From NCBI GenBank assembly GCA_964385195.1, contig CAYLOC010000188.1, forward strand, positions 1 through 5,909: a stretch of DNA of 5,909 nucleotides, given 5' to 3'. A program made the translations under genes and the position numbers. Below the pieces are notes generated by a model. The model ran no database searches, was not told the DNA's origin, and was given only the letters and a program-made list of their open reading frames with translations. This DNA comes from CAYLOC01 sp964385195 (lineage in GTDB: Bacteria > Actinomycetota > Actinomycetes > Propionibacteriales > Nocardioidaceae). How positions within the stretch are numbered: position 1 is the stretch's first letter; every line of letters starts with the position of its first letter. Positions 5,112-5,909 of the stretch are shown one piece after another.

Positions 5112-5909
5112 ATGGCCGTCGTGTCCATGCGCCAACTGCTGGAGAGCGGCGTACATTTCGGGCACCAGACCCGCCGCTGGAACCCGAAGATGAAGCGCTT
5201 CATCATGACCGAGCGCAACGGCATCTACATCATCGACCTGCAACAGTCGCTGACCTACATCGACCGCGCCTACGCGTTCATCTCCGGTGCCGTCGCCAGC
5301 GGCGGCAACGTGTTGTTCGTCGGCACCAAGAAGCAGGCCCAGGAGGCCATCGCCGAACAGGCACAGCGCGTCGGTATGCCGTTCGTCAACCAGCGCTGGC
5401 TGGGTGGCATGCTCACCAACTTCGAGACCGTCCACAAACGCATCGAGCGGCTCAAGGAGCTGGAGGAGATCGACTTCGACGACGTCGCCGGCTCCAGCCG
5501 CACCAAGAAGGAGCTGCTGCAGATGCGGCGGGAGAAGGACAAGCTCGCCCGCACCCTCGGCGGTATCCGCGACATGGGCCGGGTACCGGCGGCGGTCTGG
5601 GTCGTCGACACCAACAAGGAGCACCTCGCCGTCGACGAGGCGCGCAAGCTGGGGATCCCGGTCATCGCGATCCTCGACAGCAACTGCGACCCCGACCTCG
5701 TCGACTACCCCATCCCGGGCAACGACGACGCGATCCGATCGGTGAACGTGCTCACCCGCGTGGTCGCCGACGCCGTCGCCGACGGGCTGATGGCACGCGC
5801 AGGCGTGCGCACCGGTGACGAGAGTGCGGCCGGCGACCTCGGCGCCGAGGAGCCGCTGCCGGAGTGGGAGCGGGAGCTGCTGGCCGGCGCTGGGGAGTCT
5901 CCGGAGTCC
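5112..5909 (+). CDS. rpsB: 30S ribosomal protein S2 (3' end outside window)
   Basis: This reading frame encodes 266 residues of ribosomal protein S2 and is still open at the window edge. S2 binds late to the back of the 30S subunit, between head and body, and is essential for initiation on most mRNAs. The start MAVVSMRQLLESGVHFGHQT and the following R-R-W-N-P-K-M-K-R-F (21-30) are characteristic. So are G-T-K-K-Q-A-Q-E-A-I (71-80), N-Q-R-W-L-G-G-M-L-T-N-F (93-104) and P-V-I-A-I-L-D-S-N-C-D-P (183-194). The basic and acidic helical stretch at about 105-150 matches the S2 coiled-coil arm. After about residue 232 comes an acidic tail, typical of actinobacterial S2 and absent from the 241-residue E. 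coli protein. tsf (EF-Ts) would be expected downstream. The structured leader and strong ribosome site point to control at translation. Confidence 0.97.
   Translation, partial: MAVVSMRQLLESGVHFGHQTRRWNPKMKRFIMTERNGIYIIDLQQSLTYIDRAYAFISGAVASGGNVLFVGTKKQAQEAIAEQAQRVGMPFVNQRWLGGMLTNFETVHKRIERLKELEEIDFDDVAGSSRTKKELLQMRREKDKLARTLGGIRDMGRVPAAVWVVDTNKEHLAVDEARKLGIPVIAILDSNCDPDLVDYPIPGNDDAIRSVNVLTRVVADAVADGLMARAGVRTGDESAAGDLGAEEPLPEWERELLAGAGESPES

Noticed and set aside
5051..5818. A 255-codon plus-strand frame overlapping rpsB
   Set aside because: It is out of frame with the unmistakable S2 protein and rich in Arg/Gly, so it is a shadow of rpsB.
1..5909. Mobile elements, CRISPR arrays, tRNA/rRNA genes, defence systems or a dif site
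   Set aside because: No transposase, terminal repeats, regularly spaced repeats, RNA gene signatures or dif-like arms were recognised. The XerC here is the housekeeping type, not a phage or element integrase.

Overview
The window is a GC-rich piece of chromosome, roughly 70% G+C by eye with G/C-dominated third codon positions. It almost certainly comes from a high-GC actinobacterium. The S2 sequence is typically actinobacterial, with a long acidic C-terminal tail. The gene order yraN–comM–dprA–xerC, then a convergent M23 peptidase, then rpsB, is a conserved actinobacterial neighbourhood; Mycobacterium has a close relative of it. There is no whiG-type sigma gene beside dprA/xerC, which argues weakly against Streptomyces. 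I cannot name the genus.

Layout. Bases 1-18 look like the last codons of an upstream gene whose stop overlaps the yraN start. Bases 15-4070 form a tight plus-strand cluster. It contains yraN (PD-(D/E)XK-like, UPF0102), comM (YifB-type AAA+ ATPase/helicase), dprA (RecA loader) and xerC (tyrosine recombinase). The first three genes touch or overlap, and xerC follows after a gap of about 66 bases. On the minus strand (4767-4078), ending 7 bases from xerC, is a secreted M23-family (LytM-like) peptidase with a signal peptide and a C-terminal membrane anchor. Bases 4768-5111 are a 344-base divergent intergenic region. It holds a candidate rpsB promoter and a leader with four consecutive perfect or near-perfect stem-loops. 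From 5112 to the window end runs rpsB (30S ribosomal protein S2), cut off by the window edge.

Function. The first four genes all concern DNA: a nuclease-like protein, a branch-migration helicase, a single-strand-DNA/RecA mediator and a site-specific recombinase. They look co-expressed as a DNA uptake, recombination and chromosome-maintenance set. The M23 protein belongs to the cell envelope. rpsB starts the translation cluster usually continued by tsf.

I see no mobile element, CRISPR array, tRNA or rRNA, and no undescribed multi-gene system. The coding content is ordinary core genome. The parts most worth a second look are the structured rpsB leader and the altered active-site motif of the M23 protein.
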